A stretch of DNA of 64,000 nucleotides from Selaginella moellendorffii. Lineage: Eukaryota; Streptophyta; Lycopodiopsida; Selaginellales; Selaginellaceae. The notes beneath the pieces are model-generated. The model made no database searches and was not told the origin of the DNA. It saw only the letters and a list, made by a program, of their open reading frames with translations. The position numbers were made by a program, and so were the translations under genes. The stretch is taken from assembly GCF_000143415.4 (NCBI RefSeq), contig NW_003314265.1, positions 1,570,446 through 1,634,445 of the forward strand, written 5' to 3'. This document shows positions 24,374-35,137 of the stretch, in pieces. The first letter of the stretch is position 1; every line of letters starts with the position of its first letter.

Positions 24374-24805
24374 TTATTTCTGACACCACTGAAGGTTACC
24401 ATTAATGTTTGTCATGTGAGTATCCAGAGAAAAAGCTGTCCAGTGCAAGAGAGAATCATATGCTCGGCACAATCCTGCAAGATCCACAAACTTACCTTCG
24501 CTGGTGTCTAAAGTGATTACCCTCATCTTGTAGCAAGTGGAGAGGAAGCCTCCCCCATGGCCAAGCTCTGAATCCTTGTTACTAAGGTACTTGTTGAGAT
24601 TTATAAATGTCTTCTTTGGCCAGCCATATCTCCACTCGCAACGGGCACACAAAACACCTCCAAACGGCTCATAGTAGAAATAGGGGCAGTTTCTTGAGAA
24701 TGATGCTGGTTAAATTGTGAGTTTCAAACTATATATTAATAGAGTATCACACACCTTGGAATGTGGTGCACTCAAAAGCTTGACGACTGCAGCAATCCAG
24801 ATCAT
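24374..24805 (-). pseudogene. Second CVNH copy, probably frameshifted
   Basis: Tandem paralogue of the gene at 23047-23495. Exon 1 (24755-24805) encodes MIWIAAVVKLLSAPHSK and exon 2 (24374-24705) retains ARCEWRYGWPKKTFINLN, SNKDSELGHGG, TCYKMRVITLD, FVDLAGLCRAYDSLLHW and HMTNINGNLQWCQK. With the same splice sites as the first copy, exon 2 is 10 nt shorter at its start, so the summed length is 383 nt and the frame is lost at the junction. The rest of exon 2 is open and well conserved, so the loss is recent, or a different upstream exon or start is used. Confidence 0.6.
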
Positions 24806-25298
24806 GTTTATGCCAAATAGCTTAACATGATTTATCTTATCAAAACATTGTTAGTTTGCATTATTATAATTAAAATATAACATTTTTAACACAACAAAAA
24901 GGTAAGATGCTATGCAATGAATCAGTGAGCATGGTTAGGCTATAAAACTTAGCTAGCACTGAGGAGATTATGCACCATTGTCCATTGGAAGGCTGAGTGA
25001 TGTGGAACCATCTGCAGACTTTTCTATCGTATGCTTTACTATCCATCACTTTTGCAAATCAAAGTATAATTATACTGAATATATCCAATATCCTGGATTA
25101 CATTTCTGTGCTTTTGGCTAGATGTAAGCCTCACAATGATCCACTATACTTGTGCACTGAACAAGGCGCTGTTTTCAATCCGACACCTGTCCCACACTAA
25201 AAGATAAAAAAGAAGAATTTACAAAGTTGACAAAAGCCCAGGAAGTAGAGCTCGCATATTAGCTTCTAGAGCGCAAAGCGGAAAGGGGTAAAGTGGTA
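24806..25298. other. Intergenic, AT-rich then ordinary
   Basis: About 490 bp between the CVNH copy and the F-box gene. An open frame at 24997-25200 has no recognisable domain. Composition becomes ordinary near 25200. Confidence 0.4.
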
Positions 25299-26380
25299 AT
25301 GGAAGGCGCCGCCCTAGTCGCTAGCTCGATTCCCAGCAACAGCATGAGAAAGAGGAGGAAGAAGAAGCAGCGGGAAGGGATTGAGCAAGAAGAAGAAGAT
25401 CGGGGAGATCCGAAGGTAGATGATGATCCCGAAGAGGAGGAGGAGGAGGAGGAGGAACAAGAGGAACTCGTGAGCAGTGACTTGCTCCAGTGGAGCATCA
25501 TGTCGCGGCTGGATGCACAGAGCTTGGCACGATGCCGCCTTGTTTGCCGATCGTGGCGAGGCCTCGCATCCTCGGACGTGCTATGGCGTCCCCTGCTCGC
25601 CCAGCTCCTGGGCCTCAGGGCCCAGATCCCCCTCCAGATGCTCGCCCTCCATCGCCCAATTGCTGCCCGCGCGGCCTACAGTCTCCTCATGGACGATTCC
25701 CGCAAGGTTTGTGTGGAAGAGGTTTCCAGAACAGTCTAGAGTCTACTACTGGGCCTTGTTCGCTTCTACTATCATATCATCTTAAGCTTTCTTCTAACAA
25801 ATTTCTTCTTTCCAGTACCGGCTGGTTTCCAGCGATATGTGCAGCCGTACATGGGAGCTTCGCGTTAAACCCGTAAGGCAAATTATATAGAAAATAGAGG
25901 TTGATTAAAAGTTCGCCATGGCTCTCTAGGTCTGTGGACAATATTGGTATTCGTTAGATCCCTCGACACATGGCAAGCCGGCATTGGCCCGCTTCTTCCA
26001 CTGCGACGGGAGCATCACTGCCGCGGACAATGACCCAATTTGGGGTGGCCAGGAGTCGGCTTGGTAAGTTCTCTTCTTTTAGGAAAAGGGAAATTAGGGT
26101 TCTTAGTTGGCTTTGTCTATCCAGGAGGTTTGTGTGTGTGGACGCAAAGCAGTACATTAAGATCAACTATTGGCCAGAGTTTACGATATTCCGGCTCCAG
26201 GATGGGCGGTGGAGATTGGAGAACAAGTGGGCCACGTACACCACCGCGCCGGATCTGTATCTCGGTACGGGCATGGCCATTTGCAAGGAGAAGGCGCCAC
26301 CCTGTACGGGCTGCGCGTATCCCCGGCTCATGAACGCGGTGACCGCGTTGGTGTCAACCAGCTTCAAACTGGTTTACTGA
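25299..26380 (+). CDS. F-box protein
   Basis: Four exons, join of 25299-25706, 25816-25872, 25930-26063, 26125-26380; 284 aa. A charged N-terminus (KRRKKKQREG, then a long Glu run) precedes the F-box at about residues 60-105: LLQWSIMSRLDAQSLARC, RLVCRSWRGLASSDVLWRPL. The F-box would bind SKP1 in an SCF ubiquitin ligase. The C-terminal part (WELRVKP, GQYWYSLDPSTHGKPAL, ARFFHCDGSI, FRLQDGRWRLENKWATY) is a substrate-side domain with no Kelch or LRR pattern that I recognise, so the target is unknown. Introns are 109, 57 and 61 nt and phases agree. Confidence 0.8.
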
Positions 26381-27898
26381 TATATATATATATATGTGTG
26401 TAAATAATCATCTAATTTAAAAATATAAAATGAAATGAAATACATGATTTTAATTAAGTTAAATATGTGGAGTTGAGGGGCATCGATCCCCTTACCTATC
26501 GCATGCAAAGCGATCGCTCTACCATCTGAGCTACAACCCCTGATTTTTCTCTATTTTGTCAATACCAGCTATAGATTATTATATTACTGGAAATTCGTAA
26601 AATTATAAATTATAAATTTATGAGATATATCTCCTCTTTTATTTTTCCAGATTCAAAAGATTTAAAGGACAGCTAATGCTCCTGATTTGGATATGAATAG
26701 GGGATATCAAAAGGTGAATGGATTCTAAACAAAAGTATAATTGCCATACAAAAGCCTTGCTTTTGTAATCATGTTGACAAATCTTTGGTAGAAAAGACCA
26801 CGAGGGGAGTTTGATTGGTGCACAGAATGCGGCGTGGAATGTTGTCACCAAGCACGCTCCGGAATACAGGGAAAAATCGCCGCCCGCCTGGTATGCATTT
26901 GCGTTGAAAGGCCTCTCTCTTGGAATTGGACCGAAATCGGACTGGCAAGTTAAAAGTAGGGTTTTCTCTTGTCTCCTGAATGATGCTACAGCTATAATGT
27001 CAAAGTCTGAGTTTAGCTTCCTACAGCCCAGCAATTTGACTTGGTTGGACATAAATTCCAGGTGGAAGTCAAGTGGAAGTATTGAAAATTCTTGGAGCTC
27101 GAATCGAGAAGGGAAAAAGCATCGCGCTTGTGCTCAACTCCTTGGCTGCCACGCTCTAATAACTCCAAGCGGGAACATTTCCTTTAGTGGCCATGTTTTT
27201 CTTGTATCATTCCTTTGCGACTGGGCCGGGTTGGCCACCTAGAAAAACAGATGGAAAAATGGAAAAGAACGTCGACAATGCAGCAAGAGGGCGACGCATT
27301 CCACCTCACAAGCGCCGAGCGAATCACAAAAACGCGCGTGACGTCACGGGGCATCACCGACGGCCACGATTCGGTCGTCTTTTCGCTCCTTTCCGCGTTC
27401 TTTGAAAAACTCTCCTTGGAAGCGCCTTGTGAGAGAACCTGTAAGAGCGAGTGAGAGATGTGAAGAAGAAAGGCACGCGGCATGCGCTAGGAAAGCAAAG
27501 AGACAAGCAAGGCGGGAGGGACTAATAGCATAACAAAGATGTGCCATCTTACATCTTATCAGATTGGAAAGAATAAAAAAGAAAGAAAAAAACACGAGAG
27601 AAAAGTAGAAAAAATCAAAGAATCGGGCACGTACCACAACGAACCTTCTCAAGTCCACGCTTTCTCACACGACCCGCTCCTCACCAAACCAATCGCGCTG
27701 CTATCTTTTGCGGCCCCTCACAGTGAGGTTTGCGTTCCAACAAATCAATCCAAGGCGGCAATCCAAGGCTGCGCAAACCAAACAAGTCAGTACTTGTGAT
27801 TGATTGATAGAGAGGTAGCCTTAAATCACCTGGGTGGACAAAGAGCGGCGCTGGTGTTTGCGGCAGGAGCGAGCGAGCGAGCGAGCGATGCAACTCTG
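26381..27898. other. Intergenic with tRNA-Ala and LRR kinase promoter
   Basis: About 1.5 kb. Besides the tRNA there is a protein-like open frame on the plus strand at about 26811-26960 (contains NAAWNVVTKHAPEYREKSPP) with no ATG or splice context that I could complete; it may be a relic and I do not recognise it. A gagc/gcga microsatellite run (27872-27888) lies just before the LRR kinase start. Confidence 0.4.
26468..26540 (-). tRNA. tRNA-Ala (anticodon TGC)
   Basis: 73-nt cloverleaf on the minus strand. Acceptor stem GGGGTTG pairs with CAACTCC and the discriminator is A. The D arm is GCTCAGATGGTAGAGC, the anticodon stem ATCGC/GCGAT encloses loop TTTGCAT, and the T arm is AGGGG-ATCGATG-CCCCT. 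All stems pair. The A box (TAGCTCAGATGG) is canonical, but the T loop starts with A instead of the near-universal T54 and the B box is GGATCGATGCC. No strong T-run terminator follows. It is a nuclear-type gene, not the plastid tRNA-Ala, which has a different sequence and an intron. Confidence 0.85.
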
Positions 27899-30800
27899 AT
27901 GGGTCTTCTCCGGACGAGCAGGGAGCGCTGCAACTCGGTACTGATTTGCTCCTTGGTCTCCCTCCTCCTCGTAGCTACTAGATTCGTCGCAGCTCAGACC
28001 AGCGACGATGGCTCCGTGCTTCTGGAGCTCCGCAGCAATCTCACGGATCCATTGGGGAGCTTGAGAGGCTGGACTCGATCGACGAGCTACTGCTCATGGC
28101 AGGGGATTCGCTGTCGAAACGGCACCGGCACGGTGACAGGGATCTCTCTGTCAGGGAGATCGTTGCAAGGTGTGATATCTCCGGCGATCGGGAGGCTCCT
28201 GGGCCTCCAGGCTCTCGACTTGTCCAGGAACAGCATCTCCGGTTTCATCCCCAGCGAGGTCACCAGCTGCACACAACTCACGGATATCAATCTCAGCCAA
28301 AACTCGTTGACTGGAACCATACCTCAGCGCCTCGACTTGCTGCCGAACTTGACCAGCCTCCGGCTCTTCATGAACAGGCTGCAAGGCTCCATCCCGGCCT
28401 CGATCGGTTCTCTCCGTCTCCTGACCAGGCTGAGAGTCGATGACAACGAGCTGGATGGTTTCATCCCCAGCGAGATCGGGAACTGCTCGTCGCTCACGTT
28501 CTTCCAAGTTTATAACAACCGTCTTCGAGGTGGCGTCCCGGCTACGATCGGCAGGCTCCAGCGGCTCACGCACTTGGCGCTGTACAACAACAGTCTGTCC
28601 GGGCCGCTTCCAAGGGAGCTCGGAGGCTGCATTGCGCTCAAGAGGCTGACCATCAACCGCAACTTGTTCCAGGGGCAGATTCCAAGCGAGCTTGGCCGGC
28701 TCGTCAACTTGAACGAGTTCCAGGCGTCGAGTTGCAACTTCACCGGGAGCCTTCCGGTGGAGCTTGGCAGCCTCTTCAGCCTGTCCAGCCTCGACGTCTC
28801 GCGTAACAGGTTGTCGGGAGAATTGCCGCTGGGCCTGGGAAGCACCTGGAGGCAAATGCTGTCACTCAACTTGAGCTCCAACAACATAACAGGAAGCGTA
28901 CCGGATTCGTTTGGGGCGATGGTGACGCTGGACGCGCTGGATTTGTCTCTCAACAGTTTCACAGGTGAGCTGCCGCTGCGGATCGGTCTCCTTTCCAACT
29001 TGTCCGTGTTGAGTCTCTCGGGGAACCAGTTTCAAGGGCCTTTGCCACCTGCGCTGGGAATGACAAGCGATCTACGTGTGTTAAATGCTTCCAATAACAG
29101 GTTCTCCGGAGGCTTACCTCCGAGGCTGTGTAGCAGCGGGAATCTATCGCTGCTCGATCTTTCGAATAACAGGATCGAAGGAACACTGCTCACAGTCGAG
29201 AACTGCTCGTCGCTGCAAACGTTGGTCGTCTCCAACAACTTCATCTCCGGCAGCTTTCCACAGTTCCAGTCACTTCGGTTGGAGGTCCTCGATCTTTCCA
29301 TGAACCAGATGGGAGGCCAGTTATCGCTGAGCAACGAGCTGGAACATCTCAAGTCCCTTCTTCTCGGAAGTAATCGCTTCTCGGGGCCGATGCCGAACGA
29401 CTTCTATCGGCTACCTGTTCTAGAGGCTTTGAACGTGTCCAGGAACCTATTCCAAGGAAGCCTTCCAACTCTGCTCAGCTTGACGGGACTCCACACGCTC
29501 GACTTGAGCCACAACAACATCAGTGACACCATTCCCGATTATTTCAGCACGTTTACGTCGTTGACAGTGTTGGATATCTCCAGCAACAGCTTTTCTGGAC
29601 CGATTCCTTCATCCCTCGGAGAACTGAGAAGTCTTGATCAGTTCAACTTCTCGAACAATCAACTCAGTGGCGAGATACCTCAGATAACGCTCTTCACTGG
29701 CGCTTCTCCAAGTGTCTTCATGAACAACTTGAACTTGTGTGGGCCTCCTCTGGCAAGTTGCGGCAGCCAACCTCCTGCTGGTACTTCTCCTGCCACACCT
29801 CGATCCCGAAGAAGAAGGTCCGCTGGAAGGACAGTAGGCCTTGTCTTTCTCGTCCTTGGAGGAGTCTTCCTTGCGGCTACGGCAATCTTTTTGTTGTGCG
29901 CCTATAGAGCTCTGAAACGAAAGAAGTCCACCGTCATGCAGGAGAACAAGTTCGCAGACAGAGTTCCTACGCTCTATACAGAGATTGAAAAGGCAACAGA
30001 GGGGTTCAGTGATGGTAATGTTATTGGCACGGGGCCATATGGATCAGTGTTCAGAGGCATATTTGCATGGGAGAAGATCCTAGCGGTGAAAGTAGGACGT
30101 ACCGAGCAAGATGCCGACGACACCAAGAACACGTACTACTACACTTCCGCCGCCAGGAAGCTCAACCGCATCCGCCATCCAAACGTTGTGAAGCTGGAGG
30201 ACTTCCTCGTCTACAAAGGCGCAAAAATCTTCCTCTACGAGTACATGCCCAACAAGAGCCTTGCCGAGGCACTCCACAGGCCTTCGGGACCCAAGCTTCA
30301 CTGGAACACCCGGTACAAAATTGCCGTGGGGGCTGCTCAAGGCCTGTCATATTTGCACCATCAGTACTCAATCGTGCACTGCGACATCAAGTCCAACAAC
30401 GTACTTCTAGACTCGGCGTTTGGCGCTCGCATTGCGGATGTCGGACTAGCCAAGCTCATCGGGGATTCGAGAAACTTGTCCTGCTTGAACAGATCCTTCG
30501 GCTACACAGCACCTGGTACGCACTAGTTAGTTAAAAGAGCTTCATCAACTTTTCAAGTTCTCACCTTGAAATGCCTTTCTATGTCTTGCAGAAGCAGCGA
30601 AGGTGAGCCAGAAAGCAGACGTTTACAGCTTTGGAGTAGTCCTGCTAGAGCTCTTGACTGGGAAACGTCCGATGATGGAGGATGGTACGAGCCTTGTCTC
30701 GTGGGTCAGGAACAGCATTGCAGACGACCAGCCTTTGAGTGACATCGTAGATCCCATCCTGAGGAACGTCAACGGGCCTTTCCAGGAAGAAATCAGCAGC

Positions 30801-30983
30801 GTCTTCAAGATAGCTCTGATTAGCACGGATCCGTCCCCAGCAAGACGGCCCTCGATGAAAGACATCGTCGAAGTCTTGTCTCGCATCAGACGAGAGCCTG
30901 GAGCTGCCAAGTTGAGGAGCCTTCGGTCTTTTATTCATAGCCGTTCATTTGTTTTGCTGAGTACGCGAGATGATGATCAATGA
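27899..30983 (+). CDS. LRR receptor-like kinase with atypical kinase domain
   Basis: Two exons, join of 27899-30515 and 30592-30983; 1002 aa. A signal peptide (LICSLVSLLLVATRFVAAQ) is followed by an LRR N-cap (LLELRSNLTDPLGSLRGW, CSWQGIRC), about twenty LRRs of the LxxLxxLxLxxNxLxGxIP type, a transmembrane helix (TVGLVFLVLGGVFLAATAIF) and a kinase. The glycine loop is GTGPYGSVF (from about residue 710) and the VAVK-type lysine is in LAVKV. The catalytic loop is HCD (827-829), so it is a non-RD kinase, and the DFG motif is DVG (847-849). The region where the alpha-C glutamate is expected reads AARKLNRIRHPN with no Glu. Reduced or absent catalytic activity is plausible. The upstream in-frame ATG at 27800 was rejected because the signal peptide follows 27899. 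Confidence 0.9.
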
Positions 30984-31218
30984 GTTTTGGCCTTGATGTA
31001 CAGAGCAGGCCCATTCTTCACACACAAACAAGAGAACTCTTCTTTTCTGTAATTATAAAGTTGCAAACGTTTTAAAAACTTTTGCAACCGACATAAAATC
31101 GAGCTAAAGCATACCGGGAGATGATGGTTCACAGATAGAATTCCTAGAAGATATCTTTCAACTGTAAAACAAAATACAATGAGGTTTTGGAACTTTTGTC
31201 AGCAGAACTTACGTTGTT
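30984..31218. other. Short spacer, convergent 3' ends
   Basis: 3' UTRs of the LRR kinase and ARPC3; nothing else seen. Confidence 0.4.
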
Positions 31219-31965
31219 CTAGAAAGGAAGAAGGATGTTCATAAACCTCCTCTTTGCAAATGCTAGCCACCATTTATTGGGACTTCCATTGGGTCGATAC
31301 ACACGGCCCATAAGCCTGCCGCTAGTTTCCTCTCTGAGCTGCTTTAAGTAGTTTCTAAACAAATCTAGAGCACCACAAAGAATGTTAGAGACAGCACCAA
31401 AAAAAAAAAAAAAAACGAATAAAGAGAGGAGAAAAAGAAGCAAAGACTTTACCAGCTTCTTGCGGTGATCCAGGAGTAGTGAAGAGTCCTCCCAGAGGAA
31501 AATCCGGCTCTCCGGGAATGGGGAACTTCTCCAACCCGAGATTGATAATCACCTTGATCCCCTCGGCCTCCGACTTACACGTCTCGATCCGCTTGAGCGC
31601 CATGTTGATGTACATGGTGAGATAGATGAGGAGCTTGTCCGCGGAGCTCTTCACCTCAAACTTGCGGAAGAGCACGTTTGCGCGGAAGAAATTGATGGCC
31701 TCGTCGATGATATCGAATTGGCCTTGAGAAGATCACAGCAGTGAGCATTCTTTCTCGGGGATTTGGGAGAGAATGTAGCTCATCACTCACCAGGATCAGC
31801 GAGAGGCGCGGGGCCCTTGATTGGAGTCCGGAGTGGCAGAAGGGGGCACCCGCAAGCCTGGCCGGCGCCGCTCTCATCTTTGAAAGACGAATGGTAGACC
31901 TGCGCAAACGAGAATCGCAAGCTCGTGACGGATTGATCGATCGATCGCGCAAGAACACTCACCAT
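31219..31965 (-). CDS. ARPC3: ARP2/3 complex subunit 3 (ARPC3)
   Basis: Four coding exons, join of 31219-31364, 31453-31722, 31791-31899, 31963-31965; 175 aa, normal for ARPC3 (p21-Arc). Family blocks are VYHSSFKDESG, ACGCPLLPLRTPIKGPAP, FFRANVLFRKFEVKSSADK, LLIYLTMYINMALKRIE, INLGLEKFPIPGEPDFPL, LFRNYLKQLREETSGRL and PNGSPNKWWLAFAKRRFM. ARPC3 is part of the seven-subunit complex that nucleates branched actin filaments under SCAR/WAVE control. The first coding exon is the start codon alone, joined through a 63-nt intron to GTC TAC CAT. A telo-box (aaaccctaa, 31982-31989) lies in the leader. Confidence 0.95.
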
Positions 31966-32052
31966 TAGCGACGCCTCTGATAAACCCTAAAATGTATCTT
32001 AGGATCCTCTTTATTTCGTTCTAGCGGGTATATGTACACGAAAAATGGATCA

Positions 32053-33394
32053 TCACAAAGATTCGAAGGCATTCGTTGTTTTGCCAAGGCTGTTTCGCTG
32101 AGACGAATGGGCAAAACCCCAGAGCTGCATTTACAGATCAAGCAACGATCTTCTTCACGAAATAGAATCGAAGAAAAATTCTACCTCGACATCTTTTAGA
32201 TCGAAGTCCTCAGCATGCGCCAGGCACTCGCTCCCGAAAGTTTCGCAGGCACCGCTTGATCCAGTTAATCTGATGAAAGAACAATCGAGTTTAGCTCCAG
32301 CGAGGAGAAAGAGAAAATCCGCAAAACTTACAGATCGCTATCCAGGTACAAAGCAAAATGCCCGCCTCCTCCGATCGCCAATGCGTCGTTTGTGCACAAG
32401 AAGTAGTATCTGTTCCTTCCTGCGCGATCGAGATCCCAGAGTTGAAAACAAAGATGCGTAGCTCTTCGTGAAAGATTGAGTACCTGTTGGCCGGAATACT
32501 TTGGCCGGGCCAGAGACGTTTGTGAAAACGAAGGTCTGATTGGTGCCTTGATACTTATTCCTGGTCGGCTTGAACGGAGCGAGTAGCAATCCGCCAAAAA
32601 CTGCGCCCTTTCGATCTCCAGCCACCTACGAAAGCCCAGAACTATAGAACACAGTTCGAGGAGATGAAAGTGTGCTTACCAGCAAACAAGGTCCTGGAAG
32701 CAGGACGCTTTTCCTATAGAGTGTATGCAGCGAGATGCCATCCCGTGCTGTGCTGTTTCCGAAACCACGAAGAACACATCGTGAGCTCATGCTTGCAGCG
32801 ATGGAGTGGAGTGAAGAAGTGCCACCTTACCTGTAGAGCAGCACCCAGGTGCGGCCTTGGACGATCGTCGGGAGCGAAGGATACAAAACGCTGCGAAACT
32901 TGTCAGAGAGGAGCGACGATTCTTCCGAAGCTGGCGGGAGCTTGGCAATGGCTTCCTGGCTCTCGAAGTGGCTGGTCAAGTAGTCCTCCATTATGGAATG
33001 CTCTAACTCATTGCCAGAAACCACAAACCAGTCGGCGTCGGGGTCGCCCGAGAAGCCCTCCTCCCACGAAGAGGACGCTCTTGACTCATCCGCTCCGCCG
33101 CTGGCGGATTGCGGGGAGGACAGGAAGGAGTAGAGGAATGCCGATAGAGAGGAGGTGTCGGGGCCGCGGAATTCGCCATCGCCGGAGGATCGGAGGTCGT
33201 CCTGGCCGAGATTACACGACGAGGATGTGAAACCCGAGAAATCGAGCGCGGAGTACCTGAGGAGGAGGAGGAGAGGGGGATTCTTGCTGTTGCTGCCGCG
33301 GCAGGGATCGCGATCGATGGAGCTGGTTGATGATCGGCTGGGAGGAGTCGAGGATGAGGCGCCCTACCTTGGAGCCTACATCCGTCCACCCCAT
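32053..33394 (-). CDS. TLDc-domain protein (OXR1/TBC-TLD family)
   Basis: Seven exons, join of 32053-32124, 32185-32269, 32332-32419, 32484-32625, 32680-32752, 32831-33201, 33257-33394; 322 aa. The TLDc domain covers the C-terminal half: ARDGISLHTLYRK, AGDRKGAVFGGLL, KYQGTNQTFVFTN, FLCTNDALAIGGGGHFALYL, GACETFGSECLAH, DVELWGFAHSSQ. TLDc proteins protect against oxidative stress and, in animals and yeast, bind and regulate the V-ATPase; the plant role is less clear. The N-terminal 120 residues are Ser/Pro-rich, with GLN-rich spacer and an acidic-aromatic stretch (DPDADWFVVSGNELEHS). It is divergent from cardiolipin synthase with only 68 bp between start codons. Confidence 0.92.
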
Positions 33395-33415
33395 AGCTCA
33401 TGCTCGTGGAGTACA

Positions 33416-33423
33416 AAACCCTA
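33416..33423 (+). promoter_or_regulatory. Telo-box AAACCCTA
   Basis: AAACCCTA followed by a second overlapping accctat, in the 68-bp gap between the TLDc and cardiolipin synthase start codons. Telo-boxes are common in leaders of plant housekeeping genes. Confidence 0.6.
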
Positions 33424-33462
33424 ACCCTATTAATGCGCTCTACTTTCTCTCGCAAACTCGCA

Positions 33463-34794
33463 ATGGCGTCGAGGAGGGCCCTGTGCAAAGCGATCGCGGC
33501 CAGGCGATTGCTCGGGAGCTCCACGCGCATTGGAGCTCACGGCCTCTGGTACGTCGGCGCCCAGGGAAGCGATGGATTTCTGCTCGACAAGCCGCGGAAT
33601 TTCGACGATTGGACGATGTTTCCGCGCGTCTTGAGCATTTTTGGCCCGCGATTCGTTTCCACTTCCTGGCAGCAGCGTCCATCGGAGGAAGAACAAGAAA
33701 AAGCTTCGTCCAAATTGGAGGCCGGAGAAGAAGGCTGGGCAGCGAAGGATTTTTTCACTTGGCCAAACACCATTTCTCTCGGACGACTTGCTCTTGGGCC
33801 GGTGCTCGCCTGGTATGTTTTGCTACTTTAGATCTTCCCAGCTCTTCTTGGCGATTGATTCGTTTGTAGTGGCGTCCAGGGCGATCGTGGAGGGATATAC
33901 AGGAACAGCATTTTGGGGAATGCTAGTGGGAGGATTCAGTGACTGGGTATGAGTCTTTTTTTTTCTCTTCTTGTTTGTCGATTGAGTTGGTTCCATTGTT
34001 TGATACGAGGTCTTACAGCTTCTTACAGCTCGATGGCTACATTGCAAGAAGAACAAAGGAAAAGTCGGCTCTCGGCTCCTATCTTGATCCCCTTGCTGAC
34101 AAGGTGCATTTGTTTGATGGTTGAAAGTGATAACACGCACTCTGGTTCGTCCATTTGCAGGTTCTCATAGGATCCGTAGCATTGTCGATGACGTATACGG
34201 GGCTTCTATCTCGTAAGTTTCCTTGTCGTGAAGGAAGAAATCGGGCTTTCTAAGCTTCTCTATATTTTTCAGCTCCAATGGTGGTGCTGATAGTGGCCAG
34301 AGATGTGGTTCTTGTGACGGGCGCCTTCTACCTTCGTGCTCGCTCGCTAAAGTGGAAGGTACGTGTAGAAAGAATTCTAGCTCCCTTAACAGGCTTGCAT
34401 TGTGCGTTCTCCTCAGTGGTCTGGTTGGAGAGAGTTTGTCAAGGGCGCTCCTAAGGTGCAACCGATCTTCATCAGCAAGGTGAAAAGAAACAAGCTCTAG
34501 CTCGCTATATATTATGTCTAAAGCTTTTCTATCACACAGGTGAACACGGCTCTCCAGCTCCTCCTCATCTTTGCGGCACTTCTCGAGCCAAACTTCTCCC
34601 ACCAAGGCATCAACATGGACTTGGTACAATTCTTCTTGAGGTATCTCCTATTCCCGTTTCGGGTCAAGACTCACTCGTCGGCGCTGTGTGCGTGATGTAG
34701 CTGTTCTGTGGCGGCCACAACTCTCGGTTCCTGGGCTTGCTACGGTGTGCTCTTCTACCGAGACACGAAGGGGAGGCTCTCTGCAAGGCAGTGA
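33463..34794 (+). CDS. CLS: Cardiolipin synthase (CDP-alcohol phosphatidyltransferase)
   Basis: Eight exons, join of 33463-33812, 33880-33946, 34029-34103, 34161-34212, 34273-34358, 34417-34479, 34540-34640, 34701-34794; 295 aa. The family signature D-x2-D-G-x2-A-R-x8-G-x3-D-x3-D is complete: SDWLDGYIARRTKEKSALGS then YLDPLADK, split over an intron. A basic, Arg-rich N-terminus (MASRRALCKAIAARRLLGSS) fits a mitochondrial transit peptide. Several hydrophobic helices follow. The enzyme joins CDP-diacylglycerol to phosphatidylglycerol to make cardiolipin in the inner mitochondrial membrane. An in-frame ATG at 33400 would add 21 residues but lies almost at the divergent TLDc start. Confidence 0.92.
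34011..34030 (+). repeat. 10-bp tandem duplication creating two splice acceptors
   Basis: tcttacagct occurs twice in a row at the end of the second intron of the cardiolipin synthase gene. Both contain a usable AG. Only the second (AG ending 34028) keeps the reading frame into LDGYIARR. Confidence 0.85.
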
Positions 34795-35137
34795 CTGAGA
34801 AGTTTCCCTTGAGTCAGCTCACAAATTTTTCCTGGGAGACGCTAACGCTCGTAAGTCCACCACCTCGTTTCAACTAGCGGGAGAGGTGGACCGTCGGGGC
34901 TGAGACGCATCAGCTTCGTCCAGAAAGCGCTCTGGAACACCCCGCTAGGATCCGGCGGGCGGAGGCAATCCTCGACTGAATGAGACGCTGAGGATATATT
35001 ACTCGGTGAGATATCTCATTATACAATGTCAAGTTTGCGTAAAAGCAACTTTGTGCTTGCGAGTTGAGAGCACTTCGTATCTCGCAAGATCATATTGTGT
35101 TCTTGTCCTCAAGGTCGAAAGATCTTCTTTTTTCTAG
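34795..35137. other. Spacer, convergent 3' ends
   Basis: About 340 bp of 3' UTRs of cardiolipin synthase and pTAC10. No other feature seen. Confidence 0.4.
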
